NCBI RefSeq assembly: GCF_002224265.1
Contig: NZ_CP012881.1
Location: 1,984,001 to 2,048,000 of the forward strand
From: Vibrio vulnificus NBRC 15645 = ATCC 27562
GTDB lineage: Bacteria > Pseudomonadota > Gammaproteobacteria > Enterobacterales > Vibrionaceae
DNA: 64,000 nucleotides
Direction: 5' to 3'
The position numbers were made by a program, and so were the translations under genes. The notes under the pieces were generated by a model. The model ran no database searches, was not told the origin of the DNA, and was given only the letters and a program-made list of their open reading frames with translations. How positions within the stretch are numbered: the stretch's first letter is position 1; each line of letters begins with the position of its first letter. Positions 48,158 to 58,057 of the stretch are shown here, piece after piece.

Positions 48158-49495
48158 ATGTTGAGTGTTGCTTTTTGGCCTTTTAGGCTCTCTTTTCTCG
48201 CCATGTTGGGTCTTTTACTCAGCAGTTCATGTACTGCTTCAACGAATGAAGTGGCAATTTCAGGTTTCGGCACTGTAGGCTATAGCTACGAAAATGAGCC
48301 CGATATCGGCTATTTGCGTAATATTTCTCAGCCGCCTGATGTTGAACGCAATGGCTCATTCCTTCCAGATTCAAATTTTGGTGTACAGGTTGATTGGGCG
48401 CTGAATTATCAATGGTCGCTCACTGCGCAGTGGGTGCTAGAAGATCGCGTTGAGCAAGACTTTAATAACGTCACCGAGCTGGCGTTTATTCGCTATTTAC
48501 CCAATGCCAACTGGGATTTGCGCATCGGCCGTTTTGGCTTAAATGCCTATACTGCAGCAGACAGCCGACGAATTGACTACGCCCACCTCTGGGTTCGCCC
48601 TCCTCAAGAGCTTTACGGCAGTATTTTTTATGACTCAATTGATGGTCTTGATGTTACGTACCGCTCTTCCATTAACGAGGTGAACTGGTCTGCCAGCTTA
48701 CAATATGGCGTCATTTCTCAAGTGATCGAAGATGAGCGAACAAAAGATCATTCAGAGGCCAGCTCAGATCATACGCTAGCCATTGCACTGATGTTTGATT
48801 ACCACGAGTGGAGTGGGCGTTTTTCTTTTGTTGATGTGGCGGATTTAACGGTCTCACTTGGTCCAAACAGCCAACAAGCACAACTGGGTATTGCCCAGTT
48901 AGCGCAGGCAGGATTGGGGGCGGCCAGTTTGGAAGCGGCTGAGATTTACGCCCAATCCAACATTAATGGAGACATCGGTAAAGTACTGGCAGGTCGGGCT
49001 TGGTTTTTGATGGCAGTGGCAGATGCAGTCCGAGCTTTTTATGTGGCGGGTATGAAACAAGCCATCGGAACGCCTCCAGCGGTGGCTATCTGATGTTAGG
49101 GCGAAGCATTCATCGCGTTACGCCTTATGCAAGGTAGCGGTGGCTATCTGATGTTAGGGCGAAGCATTCATCGCGTTACGCCTTATGCAACCGTATCGTT
49201 TTTTGAGCCAGCAAGAGACATCGTTAAAGCACAAAGCGATTGGGGGGGCATCTCTCCTCAGTTAGGGCAATTTCAACAACTCATCATTAGCGGCATCAAT
49301 TCCACTTACATCGATCAGAATACCTACTCCTTAGGCATACGCTGGGATATTCACCCGCAAGTCGCAATCAAAGGGCAATTTGACTACATCCAGATTCAAG
49401 ATGTGGGGTATGGCCTTTGGGCGGCTGACGGTCGTTCATCAACTCAAGGGCGCGACGTTCAGCTTTACACCCTTAGTGTGAACTTTATTTTTTAG
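48158..49495 (+). pseudogene. disrupted outer-membrane beta-barrel (porin-like) gene with 58-bp tandem duplication
   Basis: Codes for a signal peptide and a sequence with alternating amphipathic strands (WSLTAQWVLEDR, WDLRIGRFGLNAYT, WSASLQYG), ending in aromatic FIF, all typical of an outer-membrane barrel. The frame from 48158 hits TGA at 49091-49093. It is open again, in the same frame, from 49094 to the true end at 49495. A 58-base segment is duplicated in tandem (49081-49138 and 49139-49196). The single-copy frame needed at GGYLMLGRS differs by one base from the upstream frame, so a small indel just before the duplication is also implied. No family name could be assigned. May be a real pseudogene or a sequence error. 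Confidence 0.7.
49081..49196 (+). repeat. 58-bp tandem duplication
   Basis: Two adjacent copies beginning GGTGGCTATCTGATG, at 49081 and 49139. The length of 58 is not a multiple of three, so the second copy is read in a different frame from the first. Confidence 0.9.
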
Positions 49496-49506
49496 GGGAG
49501 GTGAAG

Positions 49507-49914
49507 ATGAGATATCTAACTTTCCTCCTAGCCAGTTTAGTGATGATGCCCGTTTACGGCGAAATTTTTGTGGTCGTTAGCCATGAGAGCGCCATTCATC
49601 AAATGCACGAAAGTGAAGTGGCGGATGTGTATTTAGGCAGAAAACGCTCTTTTGGCCGCGTAGACATTACGCAAGTTTTTGACCGCAGTGATGAGGTTCG
49701 AGCGCGTTTTTTTGGCAAAGTGGCCAATATGCGCACCAGTCAGATTAACGCGTATTGGGCTAAGCTTAAATTTTCAGGACGGATGCGAGCGCCTGATGTG
49801 ATTGAAACCGACATTGAACTGGTTGAGCACTTGCTTGCCAACCCAAATGCCATTGGTTATATGCAAACTTCGCCTCCTGAGGAGTTAAAGGTGGTTGCCA
49901 CAATTTATGAATAA
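49507..49914 (+). CDS. periplasmic PstS-like phosphate-binding-domain protein
   Basis: Protein of 135 residues with signal peptide (cleavage probably after MPVYG). The remainder resembles one lobe of the PBP-like superfamily seen in PstS proteins (ADVYLGRKRSFG, RARFFGK, NPNAIGYM). It is too short for a complete two-lobe binding protein. The ATG at 49507 is preferred because GGGGAGG lies about 7 bases upstream. Overlaps the next gene by eight bases. Confidence 0.75.
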   Translation: MRYLTFLLASLVMMPVYGEIFVVVSHESAIHQMHESEVADVYLGRKRSFGRVDITQVFDRSDEVRARFFGKVANMRTSQINAYWAKLKFSGRMRAPDVIETDIELVEHLLANPNAIGYMQTSPPEELKVVATIYE

Positions 49915-51166
49915 CTTGCCGAGACATTCATTAGCGAATCGCCTGCTGAGATTTGTCTCGATATGCGCGATTGTCTATCTAGTGCTTTTGCTGGCGCTGA
50001 TGATTCCGTTTGGCTTTAAAAATGCGATGCAAACGCATACGGAGTTAGAACAAAAATTGGTATTGTCTCTCTCTAACTCGGCGGCCATCGCGTTGTATGT
50101 CAATAACCATGAGATTGCTGAAGAGGTGATTGACTCTTTGCTGCTGCATGATGAAATCAATGCTGTACGTCTTGAAAGTTTAGAGGGCGTGACGTTTGAC
50201 AAAATTAAACCGGGGCAGTTTGAAAAAGACATGTGGCTGCACGCGAATCAATACCCTTTACTCTCACCAGTGGATGCCAAACCGTTGGGAATTCTGTATG
50301 TGCACGACAATCATTTGGTGATTCAACGTAAAACTCTCGACAAAGTGCTTTACCAGATTTTGTTTGTTTTGCTGCAGTTTTTGATGACGTTTGTGGTCAT
50401 TGCGTTGGTGGTAAAACGCATCATCGGTAAGCCATTGAGGGCGCTCTCGATTGCGGTGTCTCGTGCCACTCCTGGGCAGGTGAAAACCGTTGAAGTGGAT
50501 GATATTAATCGCAATAACGAAATTGGTTTGGTGGCCAATAGCATCAATACCTTTATTGAAAACTCGCATCAGGCACTGATCCGAGAGAAAGAGCTACGCT
50601 CTCAGATTGAACGTTGGGAAATCTACTACCGTGGTATGGCGGAGCAAGATACCTTAACCGGTCTCAAAAACCGTTTGGGTTGTGAAAAATACTTTTCACA
50701 CATGAAACACAGTGAGGCTTATTTGTCACTGTTACTCATTGATTTGGATGGTTTTAAAGCCGTCAATGACAGCCATGGGCATGCAGTGGGTGATGCCGTG
50801 TTATCCACCATTGCGAATCGTTACCTTCATCTGACCCAAGAGCATTTTAATCAAAGTGTCGTGGGTCGGATTGGTGGGGATGAGTTTGTTATCTACTTGC
50901 CACATCGTGATGGGCCAGAAAAAATGGAAGCCTTTTTATTGGCGTTTGCAGAGCAGTTAATTGAGTCGAGCAATACGCCGATTGAAGTGAAACAACTGCA
51001 AGTACATGTTGGTTGCAGTATCGGCATTGCGACGGCAACGGCCGCAAAAGCCGATATGGAGAAGTTGCTGCTTCAAGCTGATAATGCAATGTACCTTGCC
51101 AAACAGGATGGGAAAAACACTGCGCGTTTTTTTCGCCGACCGGTTAGCCAGTCGGTAGGTAACTGA
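49907..51166 (+). CDS. membrane diguanylate cyclase with periplasmic sensor and HAMP-like region
   Basis: Makes c-di-GMP. It has 419 residues. Membrane segment near 15-35, a periplasmic region of about 115 residues, second membrane segment near 150-170, HAMP-like linker, then a GGDEF domain from about residue 240. The active-site motif GGDEF is intact (RIGGDEFVIYLPH), and DLDGFKAVNDSHGHAVGD is present. No EAL domain. Operon with the periplasmic and barrel genes upstream; input through the periplasmic domain is likely. Confidence 0.9.
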   Translation: MNNLPRHSLANRLLRFVSICAIVYLVLLLALMIPFGFKNAMQTHTELEQKLVLSLSNSAAIALYVNNHEIAEEVIDSLLLHDEINAVRLESLEGVTFDKIKPGQFEKDMWLHANQYPLLSPVDAKPLGILYVHDNHLVIQRKTLDKVLYQILFVLLQFLMTFVVIALVVKRIIGKPLRALSIAVSRATPGQVKTVEVDDINRNNEIGLVANSINTFIENSHQALIREKELRSQIERWEIYYRGMAEQDTLTGLKNRLGCEKYFSHMKHSEAYLSLLLIDLDGFKAVNDSHGHAVGDAVLSTIANRYLHLTQEHFNQSVVGRIGGDEFVIYLPHRDGPEKMEAFLLAFAEQLIESSNTPIEVKQLQVHVGCSIGIATATAAKADMEKLLLQADNAMYLAKQDGKNTARFFRRPVSQSVGN

Positions 51167-51217
51167 TCCGTTAAATGGTTTGTCGCAGGGCCGTGAATAG
51201 AGTGGTTGTTGAGAAAG

Positions 51218-51250
51218 AAAAGAAAACCGCCATGACGGCGATTTTCTTTT
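51218..51250. terminator. terminator between the cyclase gene and barA
   Basis: Stem around CGCC ATGA (C)GGCG with flanking GAAAA/TTTTC pairs and T-run, between convergent genes. Confidence 0.7.
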
Positions 51251-51257
51251 AATGGCA

Positions 51258-54044
51258 TTAGGCGAGATACAACTGCGCGGTGGTGGATACCTTGAGCATC
51301 TCATCTTGCAGTTCAAACAGTTCTGGCTCGACATCCATCAGCTCTGCATTACTGCGTAAAGATTGTTCTATGGTGGCGCAGAGCGCCTTTAAGCGTGGCA
51401 CACCACAGTAAGAGCTGCTGCCATGAAGCTTATGGATGACATGAATCAGTTCGTCACGCGGGTAGTCTTCCTGCTCTAACGCGAGCTCGACAACGCTCTC
51501 CACTTCAGGAATGAATTCCACCAACATTCTCAGCATATCTTTTGCCAAATCTTCCTTGTTAGCAGATTGCTTCAGTGCTGCTTGCCAATCAATGATGATG
51601 TCGCTGCTGCGTGCGATGTTCTGATCCACACTGCTCTCTTCGGCCGCAATATAGCTTGGAGAGATCTTTTCAACTTGGCTATCGCAGGTGTTGGGATTCC
51701 AGTGGATCAGCACTTGCTGCAAAATATGCTCTTCGATGGGCTTGGTGAGGTAATCATCCATGCCAGCCTTGAGTAGGCGGTCACGCTCACCGCTCATGGC
51801 GTGTGCCGTTACCGCGATGACTGGCGTGTTGGCATTGAGTTCGGTTTGTTTGATCAACTTACAAGCCGTCACCCCATCCATTTTCGGCATTTGAATATCC
51901 ATAAAGATCAGATCAAAGTGGCGGCTGGTGGCAATATCGACGGCGTCTTGGCCTGAACTGCAAGAGGTGACCGAAACCACTCGTTCTGCGAGGAGCGCGG
52001 TGATCAGTTTTAGGTTGGCCGGGTTATCATCCACGGCCAGTACCGACAGGGAAGAACGTTCTGCTTGCGTGTTTTCAGGCGCCGGAAGCAAAGGTTGTAA
52101 GGTTTGTTTTGCCGCGAGGCTTTGCAGCAGTTTTCTTCGACCTAGCGGCTTGGTTAAACATTGAATGCCAAAACGTTCGGTCAATTGATCCGCCAGAGCT
52201 AACTCAGTGCTAGGGATAGCCAAAATGGTGTTGGCAGAGATGTGCAGTGCTCGGCTTAACCAGTTTTCAATGGTTTCTAATTCGTACACTTGGTTTACCG
52301 CTAAACTCAGCAGGACAAAATCGTAGCCTTTGGCATTGTCTGGTAAGAGCGAGCGGTAGGTGACATTGATGCCTTCTTGCGTTAAGACTTGCTGGGTGAC
52401 CGCCGCCGCTTGCATGTTTGGCTCAATCAACAGCAGTTCTTTGCCTTGCAGATAGTCGGCTTCTATCGAATCGCTCATCGGCATTTGCGTGGAGTGCAGA
52501 CGCAAGGTGAACCAGAAGGTTGAACCTTGGTGAAGTCGGCTTGTAAGGCTGATCTCACCGCCCATTTGACTGACCAGTTTCTGGGTAATAACCAACCCAA
52601 GCCCAGTGCCACCGTAGCGACGAGAAATACTGGCGTCGGCCTGACTAAAGGCTTGGAAAAGCTGCGCTTGCTGTCGCTCAGAAATACCGATACCCGTATC
52701 TTTCACCATAAATTGCAGGTCAATACTGTCGCCCGATTGAGCGCGCATTTCCACACTGACATCGATATTGCCGCGCTCTGTAAACTTAATCGAGTTACCC
52801 ACCAAGTTTGTCAGCACTTGCTGAATACGCAGTGGATCGCCCACGACACCTTCAGGAATCCTCGGATCAATCTTAAGGGTAATCTCCAGGCCTTTTTCAT
52901 GTGCACTGGTGGCTTGAAGGCTGATAACCTCTTCTAGGCTTTCACGGAAATCGAATGGAATGTTTTCCAGTGCTAACTTGCCTGCTTCCAGTTTCGAGAA
53001 GTCTAGAATGTCATTGATGATATTGAGCAGGTTGTTGGCCGACTTTTCAATGGTCTGCAAATAGTCGGTTTGGCTGTTAGTCAGCTGCGTTTTGAGCATC
53101 TGACGAGTAAAGCCTATCACGCCATTGAGTGGAGTGCGAAGCTCGTGCGACATGTTGGCAAGAAACTCGGATTTCACTCTTGCCGCTTCTTGGGCGCGTT
53201 TTTTGGCGATATCCAGCTCAACGTTTTGAATCTCGAGCTGCTCGAGTGTTTCTCGTAAGTCGGAGGTGGCTTGGTCAATGCTGTGCTGCATCTCAACGTG
53301 ATATTCCGACAACGAAATCGCCATCGCGTTGATACCGTTTTTCAACGAATCCAATTCGCCGTGCATTTTGCCTTCAATTCGCACATCTAATTGACCACGG
53401 CGAATGCGATCGACCACGTTCTTCATGTGCGTAATCGGTTGGGTAACATCCTGCATTAGGCGCGAAGCAAACACGCTCGCCAAGCCCAAACCAAGGATTA
53501 GCACGAGGAAAGCAGAGAAGACTTCTTGGTACTGTTGTAGACGCAGCGAAGAGAGGTCTAACTCAACGGCAATGTAACCAATGGCTCGGGTGGCTTCACC
53601 TGGTTCGGCCAAATCACTCAAATAGTGGCCTTCAGAGAGGACAGGGACACGCAAAATCATGGTGTCGCTGCGGATTTCTGCGTTGCCCAAAAGCGGGATC
53701 GGTTGGTCTTTCGGGTAGGTTAACGACTCAAAATCAGGATGAAAGTTAGAGGTAACGAACAGTTCGTGTTTGCCATCAAAGACCGCAATACTGCGCACCA
53801 AATTGGAGTTTTTGCGGTGGGCATAGCTGACTAAGCGTCTCACGGCCTCTCGACTTTCAGAAAGCAGATGAGGCTCGCTGGCGATGGCGATCGGCTCAAT
53901 AATGCTGTTGCCAGTGGTGATCACCTGACGTTCCAGATCTTGATAGCGATTGAAAGAGAAAAAACTACTGAGCAACAACCCTATGATCAAGGTTGGCGCA
54001 AGGGTGAGCGTAATTACACGTGCTCGTAAGCCATATCTGGTCAT
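51258..54044 (-). CDS. barA: hybrid sensor histidine kinase BarA/VarS (GacS family)
   Basis: Inner-membrane phosphorelay kinase of 928 residues. Order: membrane segment near 15-32, periplasmic domain, membrane segment near 170-190, HAMP, HisKA (FLANMSHELRTPLNGVIGF near 300), HATPase with GGTGLGLVI near 485, receiver with FMDIQMPKMDG near 718, and C-terminal HPt (HKLHGSSSYCG near 870). In Vibrio, VarS with VarA controls the CsrA-binding sRNAs. Convergent with the cyclase operon and divergent from rlmD. Confidence 0.94.
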   Translation of the reverse strand: MTRYGLRARVITLTLAPTLIIGLLLSSFFSFNRYQDLERQVITTGNSIIEPIAIASEPHLLSESREAVRRLVSYAHRKNSNLVRSIAVFDGKHELFVTSNFHPDFESLTYPKDQPIPLLGNAEIRSDTMILRVPVLSEGHYLSDLAEPGEATRAIGYIAVELDLSSLRLQQYQEVFSAFLVLILGLGLASVFASRLMQDVTQPITHMKNVVDRIRRGQLDVRIEGKMHGELDSLKNGINAMAISLSEYHVEMQHSIDQATSDLRETLEQLEIQNVELDIAKKRAQEAARVKSEFLANMSHELRTPLNGVIGFTRQMLKTQLTNSQTDYLQTIEKSANNLLNIINDILDFSKLEAGKLALENIPFDFRESLEEVISLQATSAHEKGLEITLKIDPRIPEGVVGDPLRIQQVLTNLVGNSIKFTERGNIDVSVEMRAQSGDSIDLQFMVKDTGIGISERQQAQLFQAFSQADASISRRYGGTGLGLVITQKLVSQMGGEISLTSRLHQGSTFWFTLRLHSTQMPMSDSIEADYLQGKELLLIEPNMQAAAVTQQVLTQEGINVTYRSLLPDNAKGYDFVLLSLAVNQVYELETIENWLSRALHISANTILAIPSTELALADQLTERFGIQCLTKPLGRRKLLQSLAAKQTLQPLLPAPENTQAERSSLSVLAVDDNPANLKLITALLAERVVSVTSCSSGQDAVDIATSRHFDLIFMDIQMPKMDGVTACKLIKQTELNANTPVIAVTAHAMSGERDRLLKAGMDDYLTKPIEEHILQQVLIHWNPNTCDSQVEKISPSYIAAEESSVDQNIARSSDIIIDWQAALKQSANKEDLAKDMLRMLVEFIPEVESVVELALEQEDYPRDELIHVIHKLHGSSSYCGVPRLKALCATIEQSLRSNAELMDVEPELFELQDEMLKVSTTAQLYLA

Positions 54045-54216
54045 GTTATCTAATTACATCAAGGTCTGGATATGGGAAAATAGGCGCCACTAGTATGTCA
54101 GTGACCCAGCCGGATAGTCGCTAAGCATAATCACAACCGCTCACCGGCACAACGATTGCGCAGCAGAATAGTGAAGCGGTAAAACAAATTTGAGTAAATC
54201 ATTCAGGTAATTGAGC

Positions 54217-55533
54217 ATGGCACGTTTTTTCCAACCGAAAAAGAAACTTCAACCCGAAAGCAAACATCAGCAGGTGTTGGTGGAAAAACTCGACCATCAA
54301 GGGGCCGGGATCGCCTATCTCAACAAAAAGCCGCTTTTTATTGATGGCACTTTGCCAGGGGAAGAGGTGGTGACACAGCTTACGGAGAGCAAGAGTAAGT
54401 TTGCGCGCGGCAAATTGATCAAATTGCTCAAACCGGCGGCGGAGCGTGTTGAACCATTCTGTCCTCATTTTAATCAGTGTGGTGGTTGCGACATGCAGCA
54501 CATGGATTACCAAGCCCAACTGGCTTATAAGCAGCGCACTCTGCAGCAATTAATGAAGAAATTTTCCGGCAGTGAGATCCTTTTATCACCACCAGTAACG
54601 GGGCTTGAGAAGGCGTATCGTCGTCGTGCGCGCGTCAGCCTGTTGTGGGACAAAAAATCGCGTCAGTTGCAGTTTGGATTTCGCCGTAAACAGAGCAAGC
54701 AAATCGAAAATATCACTCAGTGCCCGGTATTAGTTGCTGAGCTTGAGTGCTTGCTGCCAGAGCTTAAAGCGATCTTGAGCGATTTCCATCATCCTGAGCA
54801 CTTAGGCCATGTTGAACTGGTGGCGGCAGACAACGGTGCGGTCATCACGCTCCGACATACAGGCCCATTGTTGGATGAAGACCTGGCTAAGTTGCGTCAA
54901 TGCGCAGAACAACATCAAGCCACGCTTTACCTTATGCCCGCAAGCGATCAGCTCGAGCGTATTTCTGGCGAAGCACCGTACTACCAAGAAATTGGCTTTA
55001 AAGTGCCATTTGAGCCCAACAACTTTATTCAGGTGAACCAAAAGGTAAACCAACAGATGGTGGTTCAAGCGCTTGAGTGGTTAGACCCGCAAAGCAGCGA
55101 TCGTGTGTTAGATCTCTTCTGTGGTCTAGGAAATTTTAGCTTGCCGATCGCCAGTAAAGCTAACTCAGTGACCGGAGTGGAAGGGGTGGATGAAATGGTG
55201 CAAAAAGCAGCAATCAACGCGTCTTTGAACCAAATCAATAACGCGCAATTTTTCCACGCTAATCTGGAACAGGATTTTGTCGGGCAGCCTTGGGCGAGCG
55301 AGAAGTTTGATAAGATTTTACTCGATCCAGCAAGGGCTGGAGCAAGTGGTATCATCGAGCAGGTTTCCGCACTCGGTGCGAAAAGAGTGGTTTATGTTTC
55401 GTGTAATCCTGCTACCCTTGCAAGGGATAGCCAAAGCCTGTTGGAGCAAGGTTATCGCTTAACCAAATTAGGTATGTTGGACATGTTCCCTTATACCAGT
55501 CACCTTGAATCGATGGCGCTGTTTGAAAAGTAA
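54217..55533 (+). CDS. rlmD: 23S rRNA (uracil-1939-C5)-methyltransferase
   Basis: Also known as rumA. Fe-S-containing SAM methyltransferase of 438 residues. TRAM domain at the N-terminus, cysteine motif [10 protein letters not shown] near 82, later Cys in TQCPVL, SAM motif [12 protein letters not shown] near 300, and catalytic [12 protein letters not shown] near 395. The ATG at 54217 is preferred over the upstream TTG. Precedes relA. Confidence 0.96.
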   Translation: MARFFQPKKKLQPESKHQQVLVEKLDHQGAGIAYLNKKPLFIDGTLPGEEVVTQLTESKSKFARGKLIKLLKPAAERVEPFCPHFNQCGGCDMQHMDYQAQLAYKQRTLQQLMKKFSGSEILLSPPVTGLEKAYRRRARVSLLWDKKSRQLQFGFRRKQSKQIENITQCPVLVAELECLLPELKAILSDFHHPEHLGHVELVAADNGAVITLRHTGPLLDEDLAKLRQCAEQHQATLYLMPASDQLERISGEAPYYQEIGFKVPFEPNNFIQVNQKVNQQMVVQALEWLDPQSSDRVLDLFCGLGNFSLPIASKANSVTGVEGVDEMVQKAAINASLNQINNAQFFHANLEQDFVGQPWASEKFDKILLDPARAGASGIIEQVSALGAKRVVYVSCNPATLARDSQSLLEQGYRLTKLGMLDMFPYTSHLESMALFEK

Positions 55534-55628
55534 ACCATATGGTGAGAAAGCCATCGTTTGATTGGGACAAAACGAACTAACTGGGATGTTGTTAGTCGAA
55601 ACTGAAAAAGCAATATTAGGATAATAAG

Positions 55629-57854
55629 ATGGTTGCGGTAAGAAGCGCACATTTGAATCAAAACGAACAGTTTGAGCTGGAAAGCTGGGTGGCAAGCCTG
55701 AAACAAGACGCGGGCGTCTCCAAGCGTCTTATTGAAGTCTATCGCCATTGTCAGACCATTCTGCAAGGTCATGAACACGCCGAACTTCTGTTATGGCGGG
55801 GACGAGAAATGATTGAAATTCTCGTCACCTTATCCATGGATAAGGCCACCTTGGTTGCCGCGCAACTGTTCCCATTAGTCTCAAGTGGTGCTTTTGCACG
55901 CGAGCCATTAGAAGAGCACTACAGTAAAGAGATCATCAAGCTGATTGATGGTGTGGATGAAATGGCGGCGATTGGCCAGCTAAACATCACTCTTGAAGGC
56001 AGTGCGGCTTCGGCGCAAGTCGACAATGTACGTCGTATGTTGCTGGCGATGGTGGATGACTTCCGCTGCGTGGTCATCAAATTGGCTGAGCGTATCTGCA
56101 ACCTGATTGAAGTGAAAAAAGCGCCGGATGAAGTGCGCCGTGCCGCAGCTAAAGAGTGTGCTAATATCTATGCGCCGCTGGCCAACCGTTTAGGCATTGG
56201 TCAGTTAAAGTGGGAAATTGAAGATTACGCTTTCCGCTATCAACAGCCAGATACCTACAAGCAAATTGCCAAACAGTTATCTGAGCGTCGTATTGTGCGC
56301 GAACAATACATCAAAGACTTTGTCGATGACCTTTCTGAAGAAATGAAAGAGTGTGGCATTAACGCCGAAGTCAGTGGGCGCCCTAAACATATCTATAGTA
56401 TTTGGCGCAAAATGCAGAAGAAGAGCTTAGAGTTTGATGAGCTGTTTGACGTGCGTGCGGTGCGGATTATTGCCGATAAACTGCAAGATTGTTACGCCGC
56501 ATTAGGTGTGGTGCACACCAAATATAAGCATCTGCCAAGTGAGTTCGACGACTATGTCGCCAACCCAAAACCGAATGGTTATCAGTCGATTCACACCGTG
56601 GTGCTCGGCCCAGAAGGCAAAACCATCGAGATTCAAATCCGCACCAAGCAGATGCATGAAGATTCGGAACTCGGGGTAGCCGCGCACTGGAAATACAAAG
56701 AAGGCAGCAGCAGTGGCCGCAGTGGTTACGATGAGAAAATCACCTGGCTACGTAAACTGTTGGATTGGCAAGAAGAGATGTCAGATTCTGGCGAAATGCT
56801 CGACGAGCTGCGCAGTCAAGTGTTTGATGACCGCGTTTACGCCTTTACCCCGCGTGGTGATGTCGTCGATTTGCCAATGGGCGCAACGCCACTCGATTTT
56901 GCCTACCATATTCACTCAGAGGTGGGTCATCGCTGTATCGGCGCCAAGGTGGCAGGGCGCATCGTCCCATTCACCCACAAACTCAACATGGGCGATCAAG
57001 TTGAAATCATCACCCAGAAAGAGCCGAACCCGTCCCGCGATTGGTTAAACCCCTCATTGGGGTTTGTGACTTCAGGCCGTGCTCGGGCGAAAATCAACGC
57101 TTGGTTCCGCAAACAAAGCCGTGAGAAAAACCTCGAAGCTGGCCGTGAGATCCTTGAAAACGAACTGGCGAAAATTGGTGCAACGTTAAAAGACGCAGAG
57201 CAATACGCCGTCAAACGTTTTAACGTGAAGTCAGCCGATGAGTTGTACGTGGGGGTCGGCAGTGGTGATTTGCGTATTAACCAAATCTTGAATCACATTA
57301 ATGCCCTGGTGAACAAACCAACGGCAGAAGAAGAAGATCGTCAAGCGCTCGAAAGACTGCAAGAAGCGGGCAATAAAGCCGCAGTTAGCCCAACACGTCC
57401 ACGCAAAGATGCCGTGGTTGTGCAAGGGGTTGATAACCTGATGTCTCACTTAGCCCGCTGCTGTCAACCAATACCGGGTGATGAGATCTGTGGTTACATT
57501 ACGCAAGGTCGTGGCATTTCAGTACACCGAGCCGACTGTGAACAGCTTGAAGAACTGCGCCACCACGCCCCAGAACGTATCATAGATACTGTTTGGGGAA
57601 GTGATGTTGTGGGCTCTTACATGCTGACCGTGCGCGTTGAGGCGATGGAGCGAAGTGGTTTGCTAAAAGACATCACCACCATGTTGGCGAATGAGAAAAT
57701 CAAAGTCATCAGCATGAAGAGTAGGCTTGATTACCGCACCCATCTCAATGTGATGGATTTCGAACTCGAAGTGACCAACATCGAGGTGCTGACTCGCATC
57801 ATGAAGCGTGTTGAGCAGATCAAGGATGTGATGTCGGTGAAACGCCTAGGCTAA
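55629..57854 (+). CDS. relA: (p)ppGpp synthetase RelA
   Basis: Ribosome-linked (p)ppGpp synthetase for the stringent response, 741 residues. The N-terminal domain lacks the catalytic HD pair of SpoT. The synthetase domain has EFDD (RelA-type ExDD) in LPSEFDDYVANPKPNGYQSIHT. TGS domain near residue 405 (VYAFTPRGDVVDLPMGATP), zinc-finger-like CCQP region near 612, and C-terminal ACT domain. So it is a monofunctional synthetase. Confidence 0.97.
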   Translation: MVAVRSAHLNQNEQFELESWVASLKQDAGVSKRLIEVYRHCQTILQGHEHAELLLWRGREMIEILVTLSMDKATLVAAQLFPLVSSGAFAREPLEEHYSKEIIKLIDGVDEMAAIGQLNITLEGSAASAQVDNVRRMLLAMVDDFRCVVIKLAERICNLIEVKKAPDEVRRAAAKECANIYAPLANRLGIGQLKWEIEDYAFRYQQPDTYKQIAKQLSERRIVREQYIKDFVDDLSEEMKECGINAEVSGRPKHIYSIWRKMQKKSLEFDELFDVRAVRIIADKLQDCYAALGVVHTKYKHLPSEFDDYVANPKPNGYQSIHTVVLGPEGKTIEIQIRTKQMHEDSELGVAAHWKYKEGSSSGRSGYDEKITWLRKLLDWQEEMSDSGEMLDELRSQVFDDRVYAFTPRGDVVDLPMGATPLDFAYHIHSEVGHRCIGAKVAGRIVPFTHKLNMGDQVEIITQKEPNPSRDWLNPSLGFVTSGRARAKINAWFRKQSREKNLEAGREILENELAKIGATLKDAEQYAVKRFNVKSADELYVGVGSGDLRINQILNHINALVNKPTAEEEDRQALERLQEAGNKAAVSPTRPRKDAVVVQGVDNLMSHLARCCQPIPGDEICGYITQGRGISVHRADCEQLEELRHHAPERIIDTVWGSDVVGSYMLTVRVEAMERSGLLKDITTMLANEKIKVISMKSRLDYRTHLNVMDFELEVTNIEVLTRIMKRVEQIKDVMSVKRLG

Positions 57855-57981
57855 AATTCTCGTCATACTTGAAGCTGATAGCGTTGTTGCCTGCGCTCAC
57901 TCGCTCCATCACATAGGCAAGCTATGCTCAGGAGTCTCGCTCGCTTGTCGCCTAGCTACAGCTTCAATTATTTAGAGAATT
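57855..57981. repeat. Vibrio-type palindromic intergenic repeat
   Basis: A 127-base element with complementary ends AATTCTC/GAGAATT and inner inverted TTGAAGCTG / CAGCTTCAA. The internal sequence CACATAGGCAAGCTATGCTC looks like a loop arm. I remember similar elements as common between genes in Vibrio and Photobacterium, but I could not confirm a name. It sits directly after the relA stop. Confidence 0.65.
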
Positions 57982-57995
57982 GATCAACATATAAT

Positions 57996-58029
57996 AAAGG
58001 TGAGTGGTTTTGACTACTCACCTTTTTCT
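57996..58029 (+). terminator. terminator between relA and mazG
   Basis: Stem AAAGGTGAGT / ACTCACCTTT, 10-base loop, then TTCTTT. Placed after the palindromic repeat. Confidence 0.85.
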
Positions 58030-58057
58030 TTAGATAGAAAGGGTTAAGGAACAGAAA

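Noticed and set aside
52527..52937. 136-codon plus-strand frame inside barA
   Set aside because: Antisense shadow; the minus-strand kinase domains are complete.
57855..57981. ERIC element
   Set aside because: The ends and core do not match the ERIC consensus as I remember it; reported as a different Vibrio-type palindromic repeat.
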